From: an uncultured Collinsella sp.
GTDB taxonomy: Bacteria; Actinomycetota; Coriobacteriia; Coriobacteriales; Coriobacteriaceae
Length of the DNA: 51,457 nucleotides
NCBI GenBank assembly: GCA_958407555.1
Contig: CATYJC010000002.1
Location: forward strand, 1 to 51,457
Direction: 5' to 3'
Below the pieces are notes generated by a model. That model worked only from the letters and a program-made list of their open reading frames with translations, was not told where the DNA came from and made no database searches. The position numbers and the translations under genes are program-made. Shown one piece after another: positions 23,360-32,500 of the stretch (position 1 is its first letter; the number at the start of each line of letters is the position of its first letter).

Positions 23360-23748
23360 GCAGCCAAACCTCCCGGAATCATCTCAAAGTTCAGTCGTTT
23401 AGCCGAGCAGTCGCTGTTAAATGAAGACCATTGTTCTCGGACAGAATTATTAGACGAAGAAAACGGCGCCTCATTCGAATAACTGGAAATGACCTGAGGA
23501 ATGATTTTGATACCCAACGCAAGCTCAAACTTTGCGATTGTTTTCAGCGTCATGTTGGGCTGAGAATTCAACAATTTCGAAAGCGACTGAAGACTCACGC
23601 CCATACGCTTTGCCAGCTCGCTTTTACTCAAGCCCGAGCGCTGCATCTCGCGATGAACAATAAACTCAATATCTAGTGCGTGCTCATAGGCACGGGTTTC
23701 ACTCGTTTCCGTTTCCGCATAAAAGTCTGATAAATCGACCTTAACCAT
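23356..23748 (-). CDS. higA: HigA-like antitoxin (XRE HTH) with C-terminal extension
   Basis: This 130-aa protein has a Cro/C1-type HTH at about residues 28-85 (LSKSELAKRMGVSLQSLSKLLNSQPNMTLKTIAKFELALGI). About 45 residues follow, poor in predicted structure but with Trp, Phe, Met and Leu near the end. In TAC systems such a tail is the chaperone-addiction region bound by the SecB-like partner. It lies 39 bp after the toxin gene and overlaps the chaperone gene. It probably neutralises HigB and represses its own promoter at the palindrome 24233-24248. Confidence 0.82.
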   Translation of the reverse strand: MVKVDLSDFYAETETSETRAYEHALDIEFIVHREMQRSGLSKSELAKRMGVSLQSLSKLLNSQPNMTLKTIAKFELALGIKIIPQVISSYSNEAPFSSSNNSVREQWSSFNSDCSAKRLNFEMIPGGLAA

Positions 23749-23787
23749 TACAAGTCTCCGTTTCTTAAGCGGGCAAAAAAGCCGACG

Positions 23788-24195
23788 CTATGACTCCAAA
23801 AGCCGCTTTGCTATCGGGGCCAACTGTTTTGCGCGTTTAATTTCTTTGGAAATATTTCCCGAGCCTTGATGGCCCTTAAACCAAAAAAGCAAAACAATCT
23901 TGTCCACGCCTTGGCAAATCGCGTAGACCATTTCTCGATTAACCCCATCAAAAACCTTGAGTTCGTATAGTCCAATCTTAGGCTCGATACATCGAAGCTT
24001 TGACGTTCCACTGACATCCTTTAGCCCGTAGTCATAGATTTTTGAAATCTGATTGATCATTTTACGGGCGGTAAACTTCGTTTTAGGATCAGACATCATC
24101 TTCTGAAACTGAGAGTTCTCAGGGGAGGTGGTTAGTTCCCAAAAAGGTCGTCCCTCGGGATCAGCATATTCGACAAGCTCATAGTCACTAGCCAA
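23788..24195 (-). CDS. higB: HigB/Gp49-like (RelE superfamily) toxin
   Basis: This 135-aa protein is a predicted ribosome-dependent mRNA endonuclease. The C-terminal half fits the Gp49/HigB pattern: KIGLYELKVFDGVNREMVYAICQGVDKIVLLFWFKGHQGSGNISKEIKRAKQLA. The gene is first in the operon, as in higBA loci where toxin precedes antitoxin. The start is TTG at 24195 with GGAGGGGG ahead. Base composition is lower in GC than the flanking housekeeping genes, consistent with transfer. Confidence 0.82.
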   Translation of the reverse strand: MASDYELVEYADPEGRPFWELTTSPENSQFQKMMSDPKTKFTARKMINQISKIYDYGLKDVSGTSKLRCIEPKIGLYELKVFDGVNREMVYAICQGVDKIVLLFWFKGHQGSGNISKEIKRAKQLAPIAKRLLES

Positions 24196-24232
24196 AGGCC
24201 ACCCCCTCCGCTTCAGATGAAACCAAATATGA

Positions 24233-24248
24233 TTAACTTATAAGTTAA
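24233..24248 (-). promoter_or_regulatory. TA promoter with palindromic operator
   Basis: TTAACTTATAAGTTAA is a perfect 16-bp palindrome 38 bp before the toxin start. On the minus strand TATAAG inside it can serve as a -10 box with TTGAAT 16 bp upstream. An antitoxin bound here would block the promoter. The surrounding 100 bp are AT-rich. Confidence 0.7.
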
Positions 24249-24311
24249 GTTTAATCAAATTCAAATACAGGGCAAGCCCCAAGCCGAGTTCAAGCAATCT
24301 GCATTATTAAC

Positions 24312-25132
24312 TCAGAAAAATGTGGGAAAGAAGCGGCAGAAACTACATTGGCAAATAAGGCCCCCGCTAAGTGCCCGAACTTTTATGGTGACCAACAAAA
24401 TACCTAGGAAGACGAAGGCAAGGCACGCAACCGCCCAGTCACCGTGGCCGGTCTTAGGGAGCGCGGCGGCTTGCGTTGTTGCGGGCTTGGTCTGTTTGGT
24501 GATCTTGGTCGCAGGCGTCTTGATGGACGCGGGCACGGGCTTGGCGTCCGACTTGGGCGACGAATCAGGCGTGGGGGGCGGGTTTTCACTGGGCTTGGTC
24601 TCATCACCGGGCTTTTCTTCGCTACCGGGCTTTGTATCCCCCGCGGGATTGCCACCGGTGGGCTCACAGGTACCGGGCTGGGTCTTCCCCGCCGGCGGCT
24701 GGGCGCTTATGGGTTCAATTACCACATGCTAAGCAACGGCCCCACTGACGTCAATCACGCTGGAGCTACCAAAGGCCCCGCCCGTCGGCGACACAAACAG
24801 TGCAGACGTAAGCGAGCCGCTCTTGCAGGCAACGTCCGCGCTGGCGCCGGTCGAATCCACCCAATGGGCATCAACGACAAACCGGCCATCGGAGGCGTAC
24901 ACGCCAAAGAAGCGGCAGTCCTCGCCCGATCCGCCGCTAGCAGCAACAACGCGCACGCCGCCCAGCCGGGGCCCGAGACACCCGGCTCGTCGTAGGTCTG
25001 CCCCGCGATGGTAAGGCCATCCGCACCCACAGCATAAGAAGGCCCGCCCAGCAAAACGCATAGGCAGGCATAACCCCCTACGCAATAAAATTGTCCTAGT
25101 GAGCAAATGAAATTCAGGGCGCGGGCACACAT
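24312..25132 (-). pseudogene. broken LPxTG cell-wall-anchored surface protein
   Basis: Three pieces read as one former gene. The 5' piece encodes a hydrophobic signal-like N terminus ending near YAVGADGLTIAGQTYDEPGVSG. Around 24960-24990, in a C/G run, the sense reading shifts frame to RLGGVRVVAASGGSGEDCRFFGVYASDGRFVVDAHWVDSTG. That frame stops at an amber codon (24729-24731) after VIDVSGAVA, yet continues in the same frame with a Pro/Lys/Thr-rich linker and a sortase signal LPKTG, hydrophobic segment and basic tail. One frameshift plus one in-frame stop suggest decay. A short protein from GTG 24725 alone would lack a signal peptide. Confidence 0.7.
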
Positions 25133-25195
25133 AGCCCTTCAGCTTAATCAGACATGACCCCCTTCTTAAGTTCTTAGAAGCGCTAATCTCTCTTT

Positions 25196-26641
25196 CTATA
25201 AAAAATCGGCGCAGAATCGACCCTGAGAATACTGAAATCTCACGTTTCCTGGGAACAGTAAATCTTTCCAGTCATCCCTGGAAAGCACCATACCGACCCA
25301 TCCAGCAAGGTCGGCAGGTAGTAGACAGGCTGTTTCGCAGCCATTCTCAGATATCAGAGCCATTGGGGCACCATCTTCGCCAAACATAACATCAATCACC
25401 ATATAGGTTCTGGGCCGATCGGTGATCCTAAGACGGGGACGAAATAAGTTTTTAGGATCGCTCAAATCGCCCGTATGCAAAGGGTCATCGCTTAGCACTT
25501 GAAAATGCTCCGAAAGACTGTTGCAGCAGAAGGTGTTGAATCTTTCCGCGTTATTAGCACCAAGTTCGTGGAGCTGAGCGGCACCATCGAAACCGTCAAG
25601 GTACTTTAGCAGCGCAATTAAAACGACAAGGTCATCAGAGAAACCGCTACCATAAACCTTGTACCAGCATTTATCATACTGAATCAACACTCGACATAAC
25701 TTTTTGTATAGTTCGAGGCGCTCATCATTTAGGTTGAACCACTCCACATCAAAAAGGTTCTTTTTAATCTCATCTTCTCGCGACTGATAGGTCAGTTCAT
25801 CGCGAATAGCTTTCATGAGTTTTGCCACTATTCCAGCAAGCATGTCAGCCATTCTGACACCGAAGCACTCAGAAGAGTCCGCTTCACGCACCCCATCAAA
25901 GCCAAGCCGTTCTGCAGCAGCTCTAGTATTCTCTTCTTGATCAATGATAAGCGTGCAGTTATCGATCTCATTATGCTCGCTCAGATATAGTCCGAATCCC
26001 GCAAGAGGCGAATGGTATTCCCACTGATAATCATCCAGTGGCATCACGTGGTCCATAACTTCCAAAATCGATCTGAATTGATCCATTTCGGTCCACTTAA
26101 GTTCGGGATTCGCTTTGTCATCTTCGATTCTATTTAGGAGAAAGTCCCGCAAAGCGTCTAATAAATCGTCGGGCGATTTATATATCGATTCAACAACTTC
26201 ATTAGGTCTATATTGAACTAACAGCTTTGCAAGAGAGTATTTCATCAGATCGGCATTAAAGCAGGGCTGGTTTTGATATTGGCCGAACAGTCTATCAACA
26301 AGCAATTCGACCTTACTTGAAAAGGAACAATAGACATACATTTCTTCATCAAACAGGTCGAGATAATCACTGATCAAACGCGCGTTATGTTGAGATAGAG
26401 ATTTAAATCCATATTTGAACTGGCTCCTTTTAAGACAAGTGCTCTTTAACTCTTTAGCGTTTGGAGAAAGATACTTTTTCTCGAATTCACAATACTGGGC
26501 AGCTAAATCGGACTCCCGTTGAGAATCCCACCCTACTATTGCAGCAACAAATCCATCATAGAATTCATCGGCTTTGATGGTCTCGAGATTGAGTAAGCGG
26601 CTATGCTGGCTTTCGTCGTAGTAGAAATTGTAATCAGACAT
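25196..26641 (-). CDS. DUF3800-like protein, long form
   Basis: This 481-aa protein of unknown function carries three acidic landmarks of the DUF3800 (RNase H-like) group: FYYDES at the N terminus, LIIDQEEN at about 240, and SSECFGVRMADMLAG at about 262. These would gather a metal site. About 200 further C-terminal residues have no recognised domain. DUF3800 proteins often sit in mobile and defence-related regions; here it lies near the TA module and gene remnants and is AT-rich. ATG 26641 follows GGAG. A nuclease role is inference only. Confidence 0.6.
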   Translation of the reverse strand: MSDYNFYYDESQHSRLLNLETIKADEFYDGFVAAIVGWDSQRESDLAAQYCEFEKKYLSPNAKELKSTCLKRSQFKYGFKSLSQHNARLISDYLDLFDEEMYVYCSFSSKVELLVDRLFGQYQNQPCFNADLMKYSLAKLLVQYRPNEVVESIYKSPDDLLDALRDFLLNRIEDDKANPELKWTEMDQFRSILEVMDHVMPLDDYQWEYHSPLAGFGLYLSEHNEIDNCTLIIDQEENTRAAAERLGFDGVREADSSECFGVRMADMLAGIVAKLMKAIRDELTYQSREDEIKKNLFDVEWFNLNDERLELYKKLCRVLIQYDKCWYKVYGSGFSDDLVVLIALLKYLDGFDGAAQLHELGANNAERFNTFCCNSLSEHFQVLSDDPLHTGDLSDPKNLFRPRLRITDRPRTYMVIDVMFGEDGAPMALISENGCETACLLPADLAGWVGMVLSRDDWKDLLFPGNVRFQYSQGRFCADFL

Positions 26642-26643
26642 CC

Positions 26644-27180
26644 GTGATCAATCTCCGATCCATGAATGAACAGCGCATCGATAGCAAACACAAACGTTCG
26701 TTGCATTTATTAATTGCCACCAATTATATTGTCTTAATTAATTATGCAAACATAACATCCCAGAGAAGTACGGCCCCTCTGGTATGCCTCTACGGATATG
26801 CTTGCCTACAGTACGGCAGATTCGCGCGCCTCGCCGACAGGCACATCGCCGACGGCGGGAGCATCTACGCCCACGGCCTCATCTCCTATGGCGTACCCGG
26901 ACCAAAACTGATCCACGAGATCTTTGAGGGCATCCCGCACAGTCTCGTTATTAAAACGCCCAAGTACGCATATCAGCGTGAGTACCGAATCATCGGGACG
27001 CAGCCGGTCGAATGCCGTCTTATACCCGACGAGAACCACCCAGGCTGCAAAATCGAAGAATACGACCATGTAGAGCTTGACCTGAGCAGCAGCCTCACGG
27101 ACTTTTCCTGGAAGGCCTCGGTGCCGAGCCTCGAAGAGTCGCAAGACGGCCTCGTGTTGGAGTTGCCGCATCGAGCATAG
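26644..27180 (+). pseudogene. 3' remnant of an unrecognised gene
   Basis: The frame is open for 178 codons, but its first 45 codons are AT-rich and look non-coding. From about 26775 it becomes protein-like (GYACLQYGRFARLADRHIADGG) and ends with KTPKYAYQREYRIIGTQPVECRLIPDENHPG. A Y/F...KYA.E.EYR-type segment recalls DUF2971-like proteins, but this is weak. I read it as a 5'-truncated gene left by rearrangement; it may not be expressed. Confidence 0.4.
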
Positions 27181-27380
27181 TCAACGAAGCGCAGACGGGA
27201 CGCTGCCAATGCTCAACGTCCCAACAGCCAGTTACTCCACCTCCCCTCCCCAACATTCCCCCAGAAAGTTCGCTGATGTTGACTGGGGTTCCCGTAAAAT
27301 AAACCGCAACAAAATATGTGCGGAGTGCTGGCCTAGAGCTGCCTTCGGACCCTATTGGCTGCTCACCGAGAGGCTCCGCT

Positions 27381-29198
27381 ATGAAACGACCCCTTTACTA
27401 CCTGCTCTGCGCGATCGCGTGCACGTCTATGGTCAGCGCGACGATGCCCATGGCAGCCATTGCGGAAGCCATTCAGCCTCGAGCGACAACAGAGCAGCAG
27501 GCGCAAGCCGACGCCACGAGCATCGACACAGGCAAGGCTGAAGACGGCACCAGCACAAATACGACAGCAGATACCGAAGAGGACAGCACCACAACATCAA
27601 CCGGCACCAACGCCGTCAATGCGGAAAGCGCTGACGCCACCGCCGCCGCAACCAACACGGCCACCACAGCCCCCACTCCATCCCTCCGCGCCCAAACCAA
27701 CGGCACGCCCGAGGCGATCTCCGTTGCAGCAGAAACCGGCTATGCCCACTCCGCCACGGCAAGCCAAAACGGCGTCACCTTCACCGTATCGTGGAACGAC
27801 GCCCCCGCGGGCACCGCGACGACCTTCCACGTAACCCAAACCAACGGCTCGTCCCAGGCCAAGGCGTGCATGGACGTGCCCACCTATTGGGACGGCGGCA
27901 GCCAGGAAAGCGTCTGCGACCCGTCACGCCCGGCATGGGCCAGCTACTACAGTCTGGGCACCACGGGCCACGACTTTACCTTTGAATTCACAGCATCGGG
28001 CACATACCGCATCTACTTCTACTTTATGGACAACGACAGATACGACCCCCAAAACGACAAGGGGATCTACTACCTGCGCACCACGGCGGAGGTGACCGTA
28101 AACGACACCGCCCGCCCAAGTGTCACGCAGATCGTCAACGACGCCGTGACCCAGTGCAGGCAACAGACAAACGGCTCGGAATACGACATGGCGCTGTGGC
28201 TCCACGACTGGACGCTCGACCAGCTGGAGTACGACCACAGCCTCAACTGGTGCTCGGCCGAAAGCGGCCTCACGCGCCACCAGGGCACCTGCGAGAGCTA
28301 CCAGCGCATCTACTCCAAGCTCCTTGACGCCGCGGGCATCGCCAACGGCCGCATCACCGGCAACGGCCACACCTGGAACGCCGTAAAGATCGACGGCAAA
28401 TGGTGCCAGATGGACCTAACCTGGGACGACACCAGCGACAACTGGTACGGAGACCTGGACCAGCGCCATCTGTACTTTGGCCTTACCGACGAGCTCATGG
28501 CAATTGCCCACTCTGACCACACGGCTAACTACCAAAAGAACGGCTACGCCTACCGCTCAACCGACCTTTCCAACAATTACTTTGTGCGAAACGGCAAGGC
28601 CGATGAATGGGCCGAGAAGTATGCCGACCGCATTCAGCAGCACCTGGATGCCAAGGAAGAGGGCTTTTCCATTGATGCAGATAACCAGTCGTTCCCGCCG
28701 AGCATCTCGGGGATTCAGAATGGGATTGTTGCTTACGCGATGAATCAGAGGGAGTGGAAGTCCGACAATGCCAAAGTTGGGCTTAGTGTGACATCAAACG
28801 TCACCAAGGAATCGAACAACAATTGGAGCGCTAAGTACGACCTAAAGGCTGGATACAAAATAGCAGCTTTGGAAAAGGTCATCGACGACGGCGCCTACCG
28901 CGTCGCGTCCTCCCTCGACGGGGGCATGGCCGTCGCGGCCTCGGCCTCGGGCTGCAAGCTCTCCGCGTCGGCGGGCGCACTCACCTTCGAGCGCGACGGG
29001 GCCACGGGCCTGTACAGGATATCCTCGGGCGGCGCGCTGCTGACCGAGTCGGGCGACCGGGCCGTCCTGGCCGGGGCGGACGGCTCGCCGTCGCAGCTCT
29101 GGCGCGTCTCGGACCTGGGCGGCGGTCGCTACTCGGTCACCTCCGCGTGGACGTCCTGCTGTTGCACTTGGTCCACCCACCGCAGTAGGGACAATTAA
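27381..29198 (+). CDS. secreted transglutaminase-like protein with chimeric, truncated C terminus
   Basis: This 605-aa protein starts at ATG 27381 behind GAGAGG. It has a signal peptide (about 1-30), a Thr/Ala/Asp-rich low-complexity spacer to about 115, a beta-sandwich-like region, then a transglutaminase-like core. The core's Cys lies in HQGTCESYQRIYSKLLDAAGI, its His in GNGHTWNAVKIDGKW, and its Asp in QMDLTWDD. From about residue 500 the sequence switches abruptly to GC-rich codons encoding ricin-type lectin-like repeats (GAYRVASSLDG, GLYRISSGGALLTESGDRAVL, QLWRVSDLGGGRYSV). It then ends in an out-of-place Cys-rich tail. It could cross-link or cleave surface proteins. Confidence 0.7.
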   Translation: MKRPLYYLLCAIACTSMVSATMPMAAIAEAIQPRATTEQQAQADATSIDTGKAEDGTSTNTTADTEEDSTTTSTGTNAVNAESADATAAATNTATTAPTPSLRAQTNGTPEAISVAAETGYAHSATASQNGVTFTVSWNDAPAGTATTFHVTQTNGSSQAKACMDVPTYWDGGSQESVCDPSRPAWASYYSLGTTGHDFTFEFTASGTYRIYFYFMDNDRYDPQNDKGIYYLRTTAEVTVNDTARPSVTQIVNDAVTQCRQQTNGSEYDMALWLHDWTLDQLEYDHSLNWCSAESGLTRHQGTCESYQRIYSKLLDAAGIANGRITGNGHTWNAVKIDGKWCQMDLTWDDTSDNWYGDLDQRHLYFGLTDELMAIAHSDHTANYQKNGYAYRSTDLSNNYFVRNGKADEWAEKYADRIQQHLDAKEEGFSIDADNQSFPPSISGIQNGIVAYAMNQREWKSDNAKVGLSVTSNVTKESNNNWSAKYDLKAGYKIAALEKVIDDGAYRVASSLDGGMAVAASASGCKLSASAGALTFERDGATGLYRISSGGALLTESGDRAVLAGADGSPSQLWRVSDLGGGRYSVTSAWTSCCCTWSTHRSRDN

Positions 29199-29208
29199 CG
29201 GCCTTCAT
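29137..29208 (-). mobile_element. transposase-like N-terminal fragment
   Basis: On the minus strand ATG 29208, behind AGAGGTG, opens a 23-codon frame beginning MKAVNCPYCGG with a second CNS motif. This is the start of a zinc-ribbon as found in several transposase families. It stops after TSTRR where the ricin-type region begins, so only a stub remains. It overlaps the 3' end of the transglutaminase gene and may mark the insertion that truncated it. The IS family cannot be named. Confidence 0.4.
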
Positions 29209-29332
29209 GGGCACCTCTTCCGAAAGGGTTTTTAACGGTTCCGGAAAAGGTTATCTACCTGCGGGAACGATAGGCAACCGGACACACATTCTGTTCGAGC
29301 GGTTAAAATCAGGCACAGAATTTAAACGACCG

Positions 29333-29361
29333 AAAAAGAGGCATCGACCTGCGCCGATGCC
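29333..29361 (-). terminator. terminator of the exopolysaccharide operon
   Basis: On the minus strand GGCATCGGCGCAGGTCGATGCC forms a 7-bp GC stem followed by TCTTTTT. It lies about 205 bp after the flippase gene. Apart from it the 358-bp gap 29209-29566 shows no gene. Confidence 0.65.
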
Positions 29362-29566
29362 CCTAACGTGGACACACTTTTTGTCCTATAAGCCACACCA
29401 TCACTTTTCGACGCAATCTTTTCAATTCATTCGTTAGCGACCCGAGATCGCCCGCAAAAATAGAACGGCACCGGAACTCAATTTGGTCCCGATGACAAAG
29501 ACATTATAGGTGATGGTATTTCATGATATTCAGGAGTTATCCTACCGAAAACGAGAACAAGATCGC

Positions 29567-30988
29567 TTAGCGGTGAAGCATCCTTGCTATCCACCAATTA
29601 ACCCCGTGTCTTAGCATCTCAAAATAGGAAATACCAAGTCTATTTAAAACATAGCTAGGCCATTTCCAATTGTTATACATTAGTTGAGGAACTGCTTGGC
29701 CAAGAACAAGTCCCCAGGAGCCCATTCCAAATACACCGCAAAGAAAGCATGTCAAAAGAATACCAACCGCCGTGCTAACAATGTAAGCTTTGTAGTACGG
29801 AATCTCGTTCATATTCACGATAATATTGCAGAATAAAGAATGTTGGTTAAGTAAAAACAAATAAGCAGCCAATCCAAGAAAAAGAGCCCTGTCGCAAATA
29901 AAATCGTGCTTAAAAAGCGTCAGCACCGGCAAACAAATAGCAATGACAAACACACCTGCAACATACATTAATACATAGCAAGAAACACCTCTCTCGACGA
30001 CATGTCGCTGGGTAGCTTCATCTTCGGCAACAAAGGCAGACTGATACATAGGAAAACAAGAGCGAGCATAAGCGCTCCCAAGATTATATAAAGCCGTCGC
30101 AAACTGTAAAAGTACAGAGTACGTTGCATTCTCCTCAAGCCCAAGGTATGCAGAGCAGATTAATGAAGTCGCTTGGGTCGCTCCATACCATGCAACGGAT
30201 ACAATACCATCTCTCGATGCAACAAAAGTAATCGAGCTAAAAACTGCCTTAACTTCGCTCTTGTCAATAGGAGAGCAATCAGAAGCCAATCCAGCAGTAA
30301 CCTTCGGATCAGAATCAAAAGCCCTTCCGGCAATTGACCTTAAGAGTAAGCTATATGTCAAAAATCCCATTGCTGCGGCAAGAAGCTGCAAACCGCAGAT
30401 AAGAAGAACTGCGGTAATAATAATTTGACCAATACGGGCAATTGTTTTTGCTCGATTCTCGCTCGCGACGTCCCCAATACCACGAAGAAAAGTAAGTTTG
30501 TAAAGATAGTAAAGATTGGTAAATATTGAGAAATCAAACACTATCCACGCAGGTAGAGACCATTCAATGGCAAAGTGCCCAGTCACAGATGACACATAGA
30601 ATGACCCAAGCGTCGAGGCTAAAACCAAAGCGATAATACCGATGAAAGCGTAGACAATACGCGATGTCATTAGAACTGTCCTGAATAAGTGCCAGTTAAC
30701 ATCACTTCCACCCGCTCTCTCATTATCCGCGAGACCCGTCTTTGCAAGTGTTTGCGCCCCGCTGAGGCAGTAAAGGATATTCCTAGATAATGTCGCGGTA
30801 AAACCAAATTCGAGAAGCTGCGCAAACCCCGAGATTGCAACGAAAACGTACCAGAGACCTATCTGCTTGCCTGAAAGAAATAGCAATAGCAACGGCAACA
30901 AAACGAAGTTGCTGCTCATTGAAACGATCGTACCGATGTAATTCCAAACAATATCCTGTTTTCTAACGTTAATAACTGCTCCGGCCAA
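29567..30988 (-). CDS. Wzx-type oligosaccharide flippase
   Basis: This protein of about 473 aa has 12-14 predicted membrane segments spread along its length, like the MATE-related polysaccharide exporters that flip lipid-linked repeat units. The N terminus (VWNYIGTIVSMSSNFVLLPLLLLFLSGKQIGLWYVFVAISG) fits the family. It is the last gene of the exopolysaccharide operon. The start is uncertain: TTG 30988 gives the full length, but no strong ribosome site is seen. Confidence 0.82.
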   Translation of the reverse strand: MAGAVINVRKQDIVWNYIGTIVSMSSNFVLLPLLLLFLSGKQIGLWYVFVAISGFAQLLEFGFTATLSRNILYCLSGAQTLAKTGLADNERAGGSDVNWHLFRTVLMTSRIVYAFIGIIALVLASTLGSFYVSSVTGHFAIEWSLPAWIVFDFSIFTNLYYLYKLTFLRGIGDVASENRAKTIARIGQIIITAVLLICGLQLLAAAMGFLTYSLLLRSIAGRAFDSDPKVTAGLASDCSPIDKSEVKAVFSSITFVASRDGIVSVAWYGATQATSLICSAYLGLEENATYSVLLQFATALYNLGSAYARSCFPMYQSAFVAEDEATQRHVVERGVSCYVLMYVAGVFVIAICLPVLTLFKHDFICDRALFLGLAAYLFLLNQHSLFCNIIVNMNEIPYYKAYIVSTAVGILLTCFLCGVFGMGSWGLVLGQAVPQLMYNNWKWPSYVLNRLGISYFEMLRHGVNWWIARMLHR

Positions 30989-31038
30989 TTAATAAATCCA
31001 ATCTACTCAAACACATGTCTCGTGGCGCAGAACTTTTG

Positions 31039-31773
31039 TTAGCCTGAACGACCCAGCATCCTCTTTACAAAAGATGTTGCGGTGGGCCCTAGAACACCAG
31101 CGATCCTCTTATGGAACTTCTGCTTGCCCGTCGTCCACGATCCGTCATAATGATGAATTGAATAGCTATTCTCGGTAAGAATCAGACGAGAATTTATAGG
31201 GTCTTTAGGACAAAAATATTCACTCGGATATATGCGCACGCCAGCGACTTCTTGAATTCCGGGAACGTCACGAAGCCCCTTTTCACGAAGGATGTCAGTA
31301 ACCCTCTCAACGACTGTAGTAAGGTCGTAACTTCCATCATCCTTGATAAAATGAGCTCGCTCGTATGAATCAAGGATTTCCCTATACAGGCCAAGCCCAG
31401 GGTTGGCCGCTAGGCCAAGCCCGGAAGCAACCGTTCCTTTAGTCGCCTCGCTGCAGTCAACCTCAAATCCCATGTATGGACCTTGCTCGAGAATGGGCTC
31501 TAGCGAACGAATAACTTCCACGTCAGTATCCAGATATATGCCACCCTGCTCGTAGAGAATCTTAAACCGAGCGTAATCACTGGCAAATGCCCACTTTTTC
31601 GCTTTATAAGCCTCGCTAGCATAATCGCAGGAGTAAAAATCTAAATTCGACTCATCCCATCGTACGACCTCGTAATCGGGCATATATTTATGCCAAGATG
31701 CAAGGCATTTCTTTGCTAACGGGGGAAGGGGTTTTCCACCCAACCAAATGTAATGAATCTTCTTTGGTATCAA
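31039..31773 (-). CDS. GT32-type glycosyltransferase (capsular polysaccharide)
   Basis: This protein of about 244 aa starts with the family hallmark IPKKIHYIWLGGKPLPPL, and has the DXD motif in YLDTDVEV (about residue 90) within EQGGIYLDTDVE. It transfers a sugar from a nucleotide donor during repeat-unit assembly. TTG 31773 is chosen because GGAG lies 5 nt ahead and the conserved region begins there. An ATG at 31809 overlapping the upstream stop would add 12 residues. Confidence 0.88.
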   Translation of the reverse strand: MIPKKIHYIWLGGKPLPPLAKKCLASWHKYMPDYEVVRWDESNLDFYSCDYASEAYKAKKWAFASDYARFKILYEQGGIYLDTDVEVIRSLEPILEQGPYMGFEVDCSEATKGTVASGLGLAANPGLGLYREILDSYERAHFIKDDGSYDLTTVVERVTDILREKGLRDVPGIQEVAGVRIYPSEYFCPKDPINSRLILTENSYSIHHYDGSWTTGKQKFHKRIAGVLGPTATSFVKRMLGRSG

Positions 31774-31808
31774 AACAACTCCAAGCCAAGTCGCAAATCG
31801 CACATTCA

Positions 31809-32471
31809 TTAAAATGCATACGAAGCGGGCGCACGATTCAACCAGTTATACAGATTAAACCCTTGCGAAAACCTATCGGTATCGTTAAGTATCTGACCGT
31901 CGTAAACCGAAGCAGGATGAAAAGCGGCGCAATGTAAATCGGGATGAGGTCTCGAAGTGAAACAAAGCTTGTTGGGAAAATCAATCTCATCGAACTTTCG
32001 AAGATCTTCGTCAGTGCAATTATTCATCTGGCTAAACTTGATAAACAGGTTATCCCAATTGACTCGCTCAACACGTCTGTACCACTTTTCGGAAGCCTCT
32101 TTCACCGTTGGATAATGGAGGAAAACTATCTCGACGTCATCAATTAAGGCAATCGGCTTGCCAGTCTCCCCACGACTCTCCAAAACGTCGTAATGCAACG
32201 ATTCATGCACGTCAATGAACTCGAGGGGTGCAACAAGATAATGTCTAAGGTTCGCGGAAAACCTTACGTAATCAGAAGCGAAAAAATATAGACCTTCCGT
32301 TGGAGACTGATACGGAAGTCCAAAGTACCGATAGACAGACCCTGCCCAACAGTTATTTGATATGATCGAAAAATCGCAACGATTTAAACGCTGGCGGCGA
32401 TTTTTTGCAAATAAAGGATTCGTCTCTTCGCGAAACTTCCTCTGAATAATCCCAACATAATCTCTAGCCAT
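31809..32471 (-). CDS. DUF1919 exopolysaccharide protein
   Basis: This 220-aa protein matches the DUF1919 pattern: FSIISNNCWAGSVYRYFGLPYQSPTEGLYF, YVRFSANLRHYL, and DVEIVFLHYPTVKEASEKWYRRVERVNWDNLFIKF. Members occur in capsule and exopolysaccharide clusters, but the reaction is not established to my knowledge. The gene sits between polymerase and GT32 genes in the same operon, and its stop overlaps a possible ATG of the next frame. It is probably a sugar or substituent transferase. Confidence 0.82.
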   Translation of the reverse strand: MARDYVGIIQRKFREETNPLFAKNRRQRLNRCDFSIISNNCWAGSVYRYFGLPYQSPTEGLYFFASDYVRFSANLRHYLVAPLEFIDVHESLHYDVLESRGETGKPIALIDDVEIVFLHYPTVKEASEKWYRRVERVNWDNLFIKFSQMNNCTDEDLRKFDEIDFPNKLCFTSRPHPDLHCAAFHPASVYDGQILNDTDRFSQGFNLYNWLNRAPASYAF

Positions 32472-32500
32472 ATGACCCCTATTGCAAGTAGTAGATAACG

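Noticed and set aside
26806..27171. A 121-codon minus-strand frame opposite the gene remnant
   Set aside because: The plus-strand reading has more protein-like features near its end; the minus frame has no ribosome site or recognisable motif.
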